From Teratosphaeria epicoccoides (Eukaryota > Ascomycota > Dothideomycetes > Mycosphaerellales > Teratosphaeriaceae): DNA of 41,504 nt. Below are positions 21,236 through 31,452 of the stretch, one piece after another. The notes under the pieces are model-generated. The model saw only the letters and a list, made by a program, of their open reading frames with translations, did no database searches and was not told the origin of the DNA. How positions within the stretch are numbered: the first letter of the stretch is position 1; every line of letters begins with the position of its first letter. The translations under genes were made by a program, and so were the position numbers. The DNA is taken from positions 1-41,504 of the forward strand of contig JADDMT010000198.1 of assembly GCA_021401465.1 (NCBI GenBank), written 5' to 3'.

Positions 21236-22378
21236 CTAATATCCTCCCGGAAGCTGATATCGGCTCATGGTAGGCAGGAAGCGCGAGAAGATGTTGCCAC
21301 TCTTCTGCTTCTTTGCGGGTTGCTCTAGCAGTAGCTCGTGGTAGGCCAGTGCAGGCTGCTTGGCCGCCGATTGTGCCTGCGTGTGCACGAGCAAAGGTAA
21401 TTGCTGGAGGCTTCCGTGCTGATGGATTTGTACAGACACTTCTTCGCAGATGACCGGCTCGAGGTACGATGATGCAATGCTTGAAGGTGATGTGGACGAG
21501 GTGTATGATTCTGCCGAGCATTGAGACGCTGAGGATTGGCTGCGACTCGGTGGTGACAACGATGGCGTTCTCGACGGAGCCCTAGAGGAGCCCGTCGAAG
21601 ACTGTGAGTAGTACGCAGCACGGTGGGCATATTGATCGATGTGTGACCGTGGCGAATCTGTCGAGGCAGGCATCGAAGGTATCAGTGCCGCGCGACGGTG
21701 CTGTTCGACTTCATACATTTGCCGCTGCATTTCGAGCTGCTCGGCGACTCTCTGCTTCTCTGCTTCACGAGCTTGCCATCGTCGGATGGGAGCCAGGAAG
21801 TAGTTAAGGTGGAAGTAGAGGTCCTCTTCAGTGATCCGGAGGTCAAAGTCGAGAAGGCCGAGCATCTGCCTCTCCATCAGGTTGACTTCCGTCAAGCTGA
21901 AGCTGAAGTGCCCGTAGCCGGGGACCGCAGTGTACCGGGCCCAGTGCTTGTTCTGGGGCGACGAGTCGTTGAGATTCTTGGCTGCCAGAATGAGGGCAGC
22001 CAGGAAGATGCGATGTGCCGTACACTTCATACCCTTCGCAACAGGCGGTAGTCGGGCTTGCAGCCTAGCAAGATACACCAGAGACGTCATCAGCGTTGGC
22101 ACCTGGACGTGTGATCGCTCGACAAGGTTGGTGATGAACACTTCCAATGATGGTAGTGCAGGCTCGAAGCAACTAGCAGAGATGTCCGCCGGTGGCGTTG
22201 CCGGTGGCGTTGGTGGAAGGCTCTTGTTCGATTGCTGGTGAGCATGTTGGCCTTTGCAACGGATTACTTGTGAAGCCTTGTGAGCCAGGTAGGAGACCAT
22301 TTCCTGCGAGACTGGCATATAGATGAAGTGAGCGAGGGCTTCCTCATTCATTTGGGGAGTGACGAGGCAATGAGCCAT
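21236..22378 (-). CDS. Pcl-type (PCL1/PclA-like) G1 cyclin
   Basis: A single-exon gene of 380 aa starting at the ATG at 22378. Residues about 78-200 form a Pho80/Pcl-type cyclin box: LEVFITNLVERSHVQVPTL, then HRIFLAALILAAKNLNDSS with the conserved Lys of the cyclin-CDK interface, and the diagnostic SFSLTEVNLMERQMLGLLDF. After EEDLYFHLNYFLAPIRRW comes a charged helix (about 200-230) and a Ser-rich tail with many Ser-Pro sites, ending in a basic patch. Such cyclins activate Pho85/PhoA-type kinases at G1/S and during sporulation or polarised growth. The TP-rich loop at 52-65 (LPPTPPATPP) interrupts the helix preceding the cyclin box. Upstream lies an array of CAATAG motifs (22507-22650). Confidence 0.92.
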   Translation of the reverse strand: MAHCLVTPQMNEEALAHFIYMPVSQEMVSYLAHKASQVIRCKGQHAHQQSNKSLPPTPPATPPADISASCFEPALPSLEVFITNLVERSHVQVPTLMTSLVYLARLQARLPPVAKGMKCTAHRIFLAALILAAKNLNDSSPQNKHWARYTAVPGYGHFSFSLTEVNLMERQMLGLLDFDLRITEEDLYFHLNYFLAPIRRWQAREAEKQRVAEQLEMQRQMYEVEQHRRAALIPSMPASTDSPRSHIDQYAHRAAYYSQSSTGSSRAPSRTPSLSPPSRSQSSASQCSAESYTSSTSPSSIASSYLEPVICEEVSVQIHQHGSLQQLPLLVHTQAQSAAKQPALAYHELLLEQPAKKQKSGNIFSRFLPTMSRYQLPGGY

Positions 22379-22506
22379 GATGATGGTGGTAGAGCGTCGA
22401 TAGTGTTGTCGGAGCTGAGGTCTCGGTCGGGGTTCAGATAGACGTCAAAGAGTCGTTGGCAAGATCCAAATTGCTGCGACCTTATATGTGATCTCAGAAG
22501 GTGTTG

Positions 22507-22650
22507 CTATTGACGCTCCTTCACAATAGCAAAGTGCCTGCAATAGTTGTCCAACTTGGATGTGAAGTCCTCAACAATAGGCTCTTGGAAGCCAAGCGCA
22601 GATGTGAAAATCAGGCAGCCACGCAACAATAGTAGTTAGTAGAGCTATTG
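22507..22650. promoter_or_regulatory. Array of six CAATAG/CTATTG motifs upstream of the cyclin gene
   Basis: Exact CAATAG hexamers occur at 22524, 22541, 22575 and 22627, and the reverse complement CTATTG at 22507 and 22645. This is 129-272 bases before the cyclin ATG. Three of the four direct copies are preceded by A (ACAATAG), resembling the ACAAT core bound by HMG-box proteins. By simple base-frequency reasoning a 144-base stretch should hold well under one copy. Regulatory function is inferred. Confidence 0.4.
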
Positions 22651-25600
22651 AGCACCTGTCCTCGAGATGGAGTCTCGTGCTCGAATGTCCAGGATGATTA
22701 GATGTTGTTCCAGTGATGCCGATATCCAGCCTGTCGAAGTGACGGTGAAGCAGCTCGTGAGCTGTCGACGGAATTCACTCGCTGAAAAAGTAGGTTGCAA
22801 ACTATTAAGACTTTTCTGCGACTTTCCCGACCGGCGGAAGAAGTGCGTTGACGGATGGCCGAGTGAGGAGCACGTTTGTATGCGCTCTTGGCTGGACAAA
22901 GCGTGGTTGCGGTGACTGATACCTGATGTGGCCAGCGATGCAGGTGGGCGTTGTGCAGAGACCGGGGGTTGCAAGTGAGTGGTGTTGGGCGAGTTGGGCG
23001 AATGTCCAGGCACACAAGATCGCTGTCACGATTGATCGGATGACCAGATGTCTCAAGCAAGAGGGAACCTGCTGCGCCGGGCACGCAGGCTTCTTAATCG
23101 CCTGGTGCACACCACGCGGTGCAAGGAGTTCGAGCCTTCGTAGAGAGTCCCAGTGGGGAATGCTCGCGCTGATTGGTTGAGCGATGCCTGCACCTCAGGA
23201 CTAGCGCCAGCAGCGAGTCCTGCATGCAGGAGGCTGCAGGGCGTCAAGAGGTCCGTTTCAAGATGCACAATCAACGTTCCGCTGATGGCGATAGACGCTG
23301 CCACTCAGTCGCAGCGACGAAGCAAGACGTCTGGTCGCGCAGATTCCAATAGTCGCCCAGGGCCAGGCTGCTCTTCGCAGATGTTTCGAATTCCTCAGCA
23401 ATCCACCATCTGCAAGGTCGTCGGCGCAACAAAGGAGCGTGGACGTGCGAGCAGCCGCTCTGTACCACTGTTGCCCCGCAGATGTCACTCCCTCTCAATC
23501 AGATGCTGGGACTCGTAGAGGAGTCGTTTCCGGTCGCCTGCTTGTTGCATAGACTTCTCCACGCGCACACGGACAGAGACGAAGTACACGTTATTGCAGC
23601 TTGCTATCGCGCACAGTGTCACAATCCATATTGAAATGCCTGCCACGCCCCCTGGCGCTCGGCATGCGTCAATACGCATGCCATTCCCTGGTGGCCAGAG
23701 GAAGATCATGGCTGAGCAGTGTGGCGATCTGATGATGAGCACGCGTGTCTTGCCAGCCTCCTGCTGGTTCGTCGCAAACTGTGCTTCTTGCAGGCTTTTG
23801 GTTGTCTGCACTCCTGAAATGTATACATGGCACAGGCAACGCCGAAGCGCAGGATTGCAGCCATCGCGCTGCTGGCGTGGACCGTGACTTGCGCGCTCGG
23901 CTCGACGGCTGCTGCCTAGCGTAGATTTCGAAACATCGAATGCCTGACCACTGAGATCCAGCCGCCAGCGATCTCTCATCCGATTCGGAAACGACTCCAG
24001 CGGTTTTGCAGGAGGAGTATGACTTCTACTGGTCGGCTGGTCATCTCGACAGCCGGCCTGCCTGCCTGGCGCTGCTGCCAAGCAGATGGGCCGTGTGCTC
24101 CATTCAATCAGTGCGACGTGCACTGCCTGCCCTCTCGGCCCAGTGCCAACGAGAAGGCAATCGGCGGGCATGTGGTCGTTTTCAACGAGCGACTTGGCCA
24201 CCCCCTACCGCCAAGCGACGGAATCAAGGCAAGACATCCTCTCTACACCGACGTGGATCACTCTGAGCACGCTGAAGCACGCATACATGAACCAACGGTG
24301 CCCGAAACTTTGGCATGATCGTGGCGGCACATGCGATTGCTCGCCCTGAGGTATCACGCAATTGCTTTCGAATTCACGTTCATGCAGTTGGCACCTTCAC
24401 CAGGCGCTCGTTTCAAATATTGCTTGCAATGCCATCCATCTCTCGATCCCGCAACGGCTTTTGCAAGCGCTTGTTTGGGAATGAGCGGTTACGGGAGACG
24501 CCAAACTGTGCACACAGCCGACCGTACGAATGACCTATTTACAGAGCTTTTCCAATGTCGCACAACCCGCAGACATGCTTGATTTTACTCGCTTTCATGG
24601 CTTGCCTTTCTGCTACGAATCCCTGCAAGCGCTGTGCAAAGCTTGCCGCCGCGGTGTGTGCGCCCGCCATCAATGCTGGAATTCATTGAACAGGAATACC
24701 GGGCATCGGACCAGTCCATGACGTCTGTTGCGATCGGCAAACAGCAGACGTGAATTTAGATGGTCGCGCACACGCTGAGCGAATGTCGAGCACTGGACCT
24801 CGCAGCCATAATGGCAGTCCTTCAAAGTGTCGAAATCGACACAGAAGTCCATCAATCAGACTCGCCTTTCTTACGCGCCATAATCGGTGCAACGTTCCCT
24901 GAGGTGCGGGAATTCACCACTCGATTTTCATAACAATTTTGCTCGACCCGACACGGAACTCGGTGTACGAAATGTAATCCAGCAAGGGTTCCCATGCGGC
25001 TGTGAAAGACGATTTGTGGAGCGCCATGATTCTTTGAGCCATATCTAGATCTCGTGGCCGCAATATGCGGATCTGCGCGGGCAGAGTCGGACCATTGATG
25101 TCCGCCCGCCATAAGACCTAGGAAGTGCCAGCCCACAGATCTGGTCCCTGGAATCATGTGCTCATATCCGCACCACTGGATGGCTGGTACTGTGATGTCG
25201 GTATGGGCCTAAGGGACGAATGTGTCAGGTACCTCTCAGAAAGTCCTGAAACATTGTTTCTCGCAAGATGCGTCAACAGGTGTGGAGTATCCTAGACCAT
25301 GCGACAGAGGACGGACAGGATGTCATACGGGCATGATCCTCAGCTGGCTCCCTACAGGCCTGATTCCTTGCATGCTATCAAGAACAAGTGGACTTTCCCA
25401 AGCTGCTTGACTCAGACAGCGCTTGATCACAGCATTACAAGAGGATGTCCCGTCGACGCTGCAGCTCATCGCAGGAGCTAATGCATTTCTGTGATGCGAC
25501 CTCATGCACAACTACGAGCGAGAGGTGAAGAAACTTAGGTATCGTGGGCAGAGCGAGTCTCGCTGCGAACAGCATCGGACGATCGACGGCGCTAGATAAG

Positions 25601-26792
25601 CGCACGATCGAAGGAAAGTATGTTTCAAAATCGAAGGGAATCTCAGACACAATCCTGACCCCAGAACAATATTCTGCTGCATCTCGACGGGGATGGGAGT
25701 GAATGTTCATGTGTATCCCACGCTCAGCGTTCTGCAGCCTACCGCTGAACAAGCCGGTTGTAGTCCTCTGCAATCGAATCACGCATATACATCAGCGGAG
25801 CCTGGAGCGTCTAAGCCAACGAGGGGGTGAGAGCCCATAAGGGCATCATTCGGCTTCTGCCCGACGAAGTGGCTGTTGCTCGATTCCACGGTAATGAGGC
25901 AGAACTTACCAGGGACTGGAGCCATGGCCTGTCATACCATATACTGACCTTAGCAGACTTCCTAACCAATGACCTCGGGAGCAATGAGGGTTGCGTTCCC
26001 GTCGGAGTCGGTAGCAACAGAATTTCTTCTCGCCTTTGCTTGCGTCATAAGTATAGTCCAGATCGTGTCCCGGCAATGCGAGTCAAGCCAGCCTTGCATC
26101 GATTCTGCTTTGGGTGATGGTACCGCATCGCGTCGTATGGGCCGTGGAAGTACCAGGTCGGCACGCAGCATGAATCCCGGTACTGCCAGCAGGGTGCCGC
26201 CTTCGGCTTTACGGTGTAAGGTGGGAAGTCAGGCGATGCGGCTGCTGCAGTAGTAGCAGCCAACGACAGGCAGGGAGCCGTGGTGAGGCTGGCGACGTGC
26301 ATCTTGTCCAGATGTTGGTGCTTGTTGTCGAAATCTTCCGAGCAATTATGTTGTGATTTGTTGCACCCTTCCAGAGACATAGCAACCCTCACAGTATATA
26401 TGCTTATACCTGCTGGAGGTCATGGTCCAGGCTGCTCCTGTCCCTGGTGATGGGCAAGGTTGCGGATGCTTGCCCGTGGCGGGTTTGCCACAAAAGAGAA
26501 GCTGTTCGTCGACTTTCGTGGCGGAAATGCTCTCCTTCTGATCCTACAAGATCATAGCAGATCATGTTAGCAGATGTCTAGCAGTGGTACATGGGAACTG
26601 CTTACCGTTTGTAACCCGCCGTGCTAGGCGGCAGTGAAATGGCAATCATGCCTACGGATGGTGGTACAACGGACGCAGCCATGATGCAGAGTCGCTTGTT
26701 CGGAACCTACCTGGTATAAACACCTATAATCAGGAAGATGATGATAGACGTCACGGTGTCTGTCAGCAAGGATTCCTGCTGCATAGTTGAGC
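22651..26792. other. Gene-poor region
   Basis: About 4 kb with only weak open frames on both strands and no recognised domain. An unsupported frame at 23485-24171 is listed separately. A minus-strand frame near 25962-26171 ends in a charged segment that might be an eroded C-terminal end of the MFS transporter relic upstream, but the similarity is too weak to call. No LTRs, inverted repeats or transposase motifs were noticed. Confidence 0.45.
23485..24171 (-). CDS. Uncharacterised 228-aa open reading frame
   Basis: The first ATG of this open frame is at 24171 (MPADCLLVGTGPRGQ). One hydrophobic segment near the C-terminus, GISIWIVTLCAIASCNNVYF, could span a membrane and is followed by a charged tail. 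No family was recognised. It lies alone in a gene-poor region and may well be a chance frame. Confidence 0.18.
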   Translation of the reverse strand: MPADCLLVGTGPRGQAVHVALIEWSTRPICLAAAPGRQAGCRDDQPTSRSHTPPAKPLESFPNRMRDRWRLDLSGQAFDVSKSTLGSSRRAERASHGPRQQRDGCNPALRRCLCHVYISGVQTTKSLQEAQFATNQQEAGKTRVLIIRSPHCSAMIFLWPPGNGMRIDACRAPGGVAGISIWIVTLCAIASCNNVYFVSVRVRVEKSMQQAGDRKRLLYESQHLIERE

Positions 26793-27497
26793 CTAGTCTT
26801 TACGCTCACATGATCTGTCAATGTCAATCAGCAGTACCTGAAGCTCCGTAAATCCAAAGCTGTTGTTCATCATCGATCCGAAAGTAGTCAGGGCACCATT
26901 TGGCACCAATGGGAGGAAAGCGTTGATCGTGCAAAACCAAAGTTGTGGATCCAGAAATACTTCGTAGACCTGCGGCCAGCTCCACCCCACACCAGTGACG
27001 TCGCGAACAGCCTCGTTCTCGACAATTCTGGCGGTGTCCTCCTTCGGGCTCCCAAGCAAAGCAAAACAAAATAACGCCAAGACCACCGTAACGGATGCAC
27101 GCAAGTGCGAGATACAGCGCCGTGGATCCAGACCACCGTGCTTCCCTGCGTGAGCTCCAATGCCGTACATTACAAGACTTGAGATGATGCCAAAATACCA
27201 GATCAGAGCCCGAGCAGGGTGTCCTTCTGTACGGTACCAGATGCCGACGATTAGGATGAGTTCGGGTGAGATAATGCATTTATAAAAGCCTTGGAGGGCT
27301 TCGAGGGCCGTCAAATGGGACCAATTTTGGGCAGCGGCAATGCAGATAACGCAGAGGCCTGGACTTCTTTCCTCCACAAAGATCGTCAACAACAATGTCT
27401 GCCTGAAATGCCATGGCGACTGTACTTTGTCGAACCCAGGAGACGCTGGGACAGAAACCCCATGCTGCTTCGCTATATCGAAGCAGTCATCAACCAC
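26793..27497 (-). pseudogene. Eroded MFS transporter, Dal5/allantoate-permease (ACS) type
   Basis: The open frame has no ATG start (it opens after a stop with GTG). It contains recognisable blocks of anion:cation symporter MFS proteins: ALEALQGFYKCIISPELILI and VGIWYRTEGHPARALIWYFG, matching the helix 4-5 region with its MWYxRxEQxxR-like motif; YGIGAHAG; a shortened central loop; and WPQVYEVFLDPQLWF with PNGALTTFGSMMNNSFGFTE, matching the start of the C-terminal half. The central-loop ERxxAVxRxR segment is missing, the N-terminal helices upstream are unrecognisable and no continuation after 26830 was found. Intact members import allantoate, nicotinate and similar carboxylates. The copy cannot encode a full 12-helix carrier. 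Confidence 0.6.
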
Positions 27498-28384
27498 ATA
27501 GCAGGCTGCGCTCGGACAAAAAAGGCAGGTGTGCTGTGAATCACCTGAAAGGTGTGCACGTTCGCCTGTTCAATCATTGCCCATCTTGAATCATCGGCAG
27601 GAGTACGTACACCATTTTACTCTGGCAAAGTTGGAACTGTCATCCTCAACCCTAACTATTAGACCGGCACGAGCGTTTTGGCACATGAGCAGGCCGGCAA
27701 CAGCTGCATCATATTCTGTTATTATGCAAGCCCGTATTCTCTCGTGCCTGCTATGCCAACGGCCTGTGAGTCGCTGGGCTTGTCAGTACGCGTGGGCTTG
27801 TTCTAATTACTTCCGTGATCGACGATAGGCGATGTGCTGCGATCTTGACTGATGCACAACGTCGCGGAAAGCCAGACAATCTGTGTATACTTCCTTGGCT
27901 TCTGGCACTGTTTCTCTCACCAGACTGCACAAGATTGGCCGTGACCTCTCAGTCCCCATGCACGTGTCGCGGAGCAAAATTTCGCCATGGAACATGCCAT
28001 CGTAGTGAGTGATTTGCGTGCGACAAGCTGGGCAGAGCTTGGTGATGTGGATATGCCGTTGGGAGTTCCCGCAGACTCATGATGCAGGAATGTCATGTAA
28101 TCCTCCTACGCATGATAACAAAGCAAGCTGCTAGACAGTCTAACTTTTTCGGTTGCGAGTGAAGCTGCTGGCTGCTGGGCAAAGGTGACTGAGTGGGTCT
28201 TCACATGTTCTCGGCTGACCTCACGGGCTTAGTCATTCGTAGGCAACTGTACTCTCATTCACGCACAATCCGCAAGACATTACTCATTCGCAACAACGCT
28301 GTGAGTGACCGATTTGGAAGGCACGCAAATCGTTCTACGCTTTGTCAGATACCGCGGCCTTGAGCCGTCTCCTAGACAAGCAAG
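27498..28384. other. Spacer and promoter region of vps60
   Basis: No gene was recognised. The N-terminal part of the eroded MFS transporter would be expected on the minus strand at the left of this stretch but was not identifiable. Confidence 0.45.
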
Positions 28385-29086
28385 ATGAATCGACTGTTTG
28401 GCGCGAAGAATAATGCGCCCAAGCCGACGCTGAATAGCGCGATTGCCAATGTGTGTAGATTGTCCAAGGGTCGTGATGATTTCTTACTGATATCTTGGCA
28501 GGTCGACTCACGCATTGAATCCATAGACGTCAAGCTGGCCAAGCTCAACAGCGAGCTGACGACCTACCAACAGCGGCTCGCACGCATGCGCGATGGACCC
28601 GGCAAGACAGCCCTGAAGCAAAAAGCGCTGAAGATTCTGCAGCAACGCAAACAGTACGAAGCGCAGAAAGACCAGCTACAGCAGCAATCTTGGAATATGG
28701 AGCAAGCAGGCATGATGCAGGACAACCTCAAAAATACCATGGCGACTGTCGATGCGATGAAGACGACGCAGAAGGAGCTGAAGCGGCAGTATGGCAAAGT
28801 CAACATAGACAAGATTGAGAAACTGCAAGATGAGATGGCAGAACTGATGGAGGTCGGGAATGACATCCAGGAAAGCATTTCCAGGAGTTATGATGTGCCG
28901 GAGGACGTTGATGAGGCGGAATTGGACGCGGAGCTGGAGGCGCTAGGCGACGAGGTGGAGCTCGGTGGTATGGAAGGATTGGGTGGCGAGAGCGAAGCGC
29001 CAAGTTGGCTGGGCGAATCGAGCGTTCCCAGTTTTGTTGATGAGGCGCCGGAGGGGGCGCGGAAGACGATGGAGGCTGCGAAGTAG
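28385..29086 (+). CDS. vps60: Vps60 (CHMP5), SNF7-family ESCRT-III-like protein
   Basis: Exons 28385-28450 and 28502-29086 give 216 aa. The 51-nt intron (GTGTGT...TTACTGATA...GGCAG) is a multiple of three and contains no stop, so the unspliced frame also stays open with 17 extra residues. Splicing restores the family sequence TLNSAIAN/VDSRIESIDVKLAKLN. The basic N-terminal helical part (MNRLFGAKNNAPKPTL) is typical of Vps60/CHMP5. Long charged helices cover about 22-160. The C-terminus is acidic (DVPEDVDEAELDAELEALGD) and contains a likely MIM-type segment for Vps4/Vta1 binding. The protein assembles on endosomal membranes and promotes Vps4-driven ESCRT-III disassembly. It is a complete gene of normal length. 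Confidence 0.95.
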   Translation: MNRLFGAKNNAPKPTLNSAIANVCRLSKGRDDFLLISWQVDSRIESIDVKLAKLNSELTTYQQRLARMRDGPGKTALKQKALKILQQRKQYEAQKDQLQQQSWNMEQAGMMQDNLKNTMATVDAMKTTQKELKRQYGKVNIDKIEKLQDEMAELMEVGNDIQESISRSYDVPEDVDEAELDAELEALGDEVELGGMEGLGGESEAPSWLGESSVPSFVDEAPEGARKTMEAAK

Positions 29087-29922
29087 AGTCGCTGCGATAA
29101 CGCGATGAGGATATGACGTTACGATGATACTGGGCTCAAATGACTTCAGAGAAAGTCAAGCAGGGCTGCGTGTTCTTCAGACTGGCTCAGCAACCAAGAC
29201 GACTTCAGAAGACTGCGCAAGAGACCTCTCGGTGTGTCGCCCAATCCTGTAGCATCCTAGTCTGGAGCTGTTTTCGCCAGCGGTAATCGCCAGTAATTGA
29301 CGTCGACAAAGACTCGCACATCATGGCGCGGAGCACGACAAGGCTATTGTGTCGCATAGCTCTCGACTCAGTGGGGAAGAGTCGCAACAAAGAGCATCGG
29401 CTCTTGTTGCATTCTTGAGGACGCTGCGTACATATAGTGGCCTGGCCAGATTTCACGAGACGATCCAGCTTACTTACCTCTGCAGCTCCCTGATCGACAG
29501 CCATAATACGTGCACCGACGACACGACCGGCAGAGATCAGGATGCCCGACATGCATAGATTGAGTGCAGGCACTCATCCCAACACCAACGTCTTGCCCAA
29601 AGAGACGGTCCGAGATGACAAGTGCGACTTGCAAGTCGACATTCCCTGCATCGGTAAGCTTGGTCAGGGCACATTCACCATACTCGTTACCCTGCCAGTG
29701 GAATCAGAGTGTGGATGGGTGCAGCAGAAGTAGGATACGCCTCGCCATAACCGCCATGCTCCTTTCCAAGCCTGCAGGCATGACCGGGCGCGATGCAAAA
29801 CATGTAGGCCGCGTCTAAGTGCACATTGTCGACAGAGCCGACGGACGAACCTTTTCTGGAGATCTTCTGAAAGGCAAGCTGGATGAACTTTGCTACAACT
29901 CCGAGCTGAAAATCTTGATGCG
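29087..29922. other. Spacer between vps60 and the GNAT-like frame
   Basis: A short plus-strand frame at 29542-29733 (MPDMHRLSAGTHPNTN...) ends in CGWVQQK, and could be an eroded N-terminal part of the following acetyltransferase-like gene. The match is too weak to join them. Nothing else was recognised. Confidence 0.35.
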
Positions 29923-30399
29923 ATGCCTCTTCAATTCTTCGGCTCGTCTGCGGCGAGCGTTTCATACTCACGTACTTCTGAAAGCGCAGACTATGTTGGT
30001 CATGGATCTGCTTTGTATCGAGGCAGAGTAAGAGGCTCTGGCTTCGGCAAACTTGCGATGCAATGGTTTGAACATTACGCGAAAATGGCTGCCATATTCA
30101 AGCTTGGGAAGTTCGCAGGCACTGTGCTTTTGTCCCCGGCCAGACTTGGTACCGAGACTTGTGCTGAGATGGACAGCAGGGACGGGTTGCAGAGTGAGGC
30201 GCAGGTCTTTGCGTTCTATGAGAAGTGCGGGTATGCCTTGTTTCAGCCTCGTGATCGCAGAGACCTTCGTGACAGATGCAAAGGTGGGATCAATGTTGCC
30301 CGGAGGAAAGTATGGGAGCAGGGAAGGCTTCATGCGGGCGATACATGTAGACATGACTTACTGTTCGAGCCCAAATTAATGTATCAGCGGTTGGCGTGA
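29923..30399 (+). CDS. GNAT-like N-acetyltransferase, probably partial
   Basis: The frame is open from 29890 (TTG); the first ATG at 29923 gives 158 aa. The section RVRGSGFGKLAMQWFEHYAK fits GNAT motif A (R/Q-x-x-G-x-G/A, acetyl-CoA binding), and VFAFYEKCGYALF fits motif B with the usual FYxKxGY. The fungal GNAT core upstream of motif A (strands 1-3) is not clear in this frame. Either an upstream exon was missed or the gene has lost its front. Substrate is unknown. It stops 12 bases before the stop of the convergent GTPase gene. Confidence 0.45.
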   Translation: MPLQFFGSSAASVSYSRTSESADYVGHGSALYRGRVRGSGFGKLAMQWFEHYAKMAAIFKLGKFAGTVLLSPARLGTETCAEMDSRDGLQSEAQVFAFYEKCGYALFQPRDRRDLRDRCKGGINVARRKVWEQGRLHAGDTCRHDLLFEPKLMYQRLA

Positions 30400-30411
30400 G
30401 GCAGTGCCTTT

Positions 30412-31452
30412 TCACTCCGCTCCCATCCGCTCCTCGAATGCCCTCGCATCAACATCTTGCACCCGGGCGTTCCTCCTGATACCTTCAGCCTCGCAATCTA
30501 GCCCACAAGCCGCAAGGACAGCCCATCTGACCTCCTCGATCCCTACTTTCTGATGCCTGTTCTGCTCATTCAAGCCTTTCTCTGCGCTACAGCAGAGTAT
30601 ATCGATGTTCCTCCTTCTCCCGTCACATGCGTCTTCCTCCAGGCGTTCTTTGATTGTGCCACAGATATCCTTGAGCTTCAGCAAACGATTGTTGAGGGCT
30701 TGACCTGCCGGTGCTCTTGCAGACGGGTACAACACTTTATCAACTTTGCTGAGAACAATCTGATGACTGATTCCTTGGCGCCGAAGATGCGTCAAGAGCT
30801 GGACATCCGTCCGCTTGAGGCCATGCTCTGAATCCACAAGGACGAATGTCCTCCTCAACTGCTTGCGGTTCTCGAGCACCTTCAAGATCTCTTTGCCCCA
30901 GTTTTCCTGACTCCCAGCACCATAGCCCGGCATATCCAGCACCACGCATCCGCCCCTGGGAAAGCGTTTCCAAGCCGCTTCCTTCTCGCCCTGCTTTGGC
31001 GCCGCACCGACGGGCAGACCGCCGGTGACGCCAAAGCCATTCATGGTCCTAGTGCGCCCAGGAGTGCGGGAGACATGAGCATCTTTGATGTTTGTTCGTC
31101 CAAACAAGGCATTGAGGAGAGAGCTTTTGCCTACATTCGAACGGCCCAGAAATGCGACTTCGGGGTGCGGTGACGCTGGGAGGGATCGGAAATGAGCAGC
31201 ACTGAAAAGAAATTCTGGCGGTGCGGAGGTGAAGAATGTGTGCGCGTATTTGAGCTGGGGGGTGCTGGGCGGGAAGGAGACGTGATATTCGTTTAGGGTG
31301 GAGGAGGAGAGGGTGAGGAGGCCTGGCGAGGCTGCGATTGGTGACGCGTCGTGGGTTTGATATCCAATTGTTCTGGTGGAAGAAGAGAGGCAGCCGAGGG
31401 ATGTGTTGAGGATGTCACGCCGTAGGGATGCTGGAAGGCGTAGGATGTCCAT
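30412..31452 (-). CDS. EngB/YihA-type GTPase, likely mitochondrial (GTPBP8/Mrx8-like)
   Basis: The frame is open to 31503 from a GTG; the first ATG is at 31452, giving 346 aa. G1 is GRSNVGKSSLLNALFG at about residues 103-118. The TPGRTRTMN segment (130-138) is the EngB switch region, G3 is DMPGYG at 173-178, G4 is SKVDK at 235-239 and G5 is probably CSAEKG. The N-terminal 75 residues (MDILRLPASLRRDI...) are Arg/Ser-rich and lack acidic residues early on, fitting a mitochondrial presequence. EngB proteins help assemble the large ribosomal subunit; the fungal relatives act in mitochondria. A family-atypical loop (about 140-170, VGAAPKQGEKEAAWKRF) lies between the switch region and G3. Confidence 0.93.
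   Translation of the reverse strand: MDILRLPASLRRDILNTSLGCLSSSTRTIGYQTHDASPIAASPGLLTLSSSTLNEYHVSFPPSTPQLKYAHTFFTSAPPEFLFSAAHFRSLPASPHPEVAFLGRSNVGKSSLLNALFGRTNIKDAHVSRTPGRTRTMNGFGVTGGLPVGAAPKQGEKEAAWKRFPRGGCVVLDMPGYGAGSQENWGKEILKVLENRKQLRRTFVLVDSEHGLKRTDVQLLTHLRRQGISHQIVLSKVDKVLYPSARAPAGQALNNRLLKLKDICGTIKERLEEDACDGRRRNIDILCCSAEKGLNEQNRHQKVGIEEVRWAVLAACGLDCEAEGIRRNARVQDVDARAFEERMGAE

Noticed and set aside
23110..23145. tRNA B-box-like sequence GTTCGAGCC
   Set aside because: The T-arm would be imperfect and no A-box or acceptor stem could be found at the right distance.
25962..26392. Minus-strand frames as C-terminal half of the MFS transporter
   Set aside because: Only a vague resemblance of a charged tail was seen; no membrane helices or signature motif support joining it to the relic upstream.
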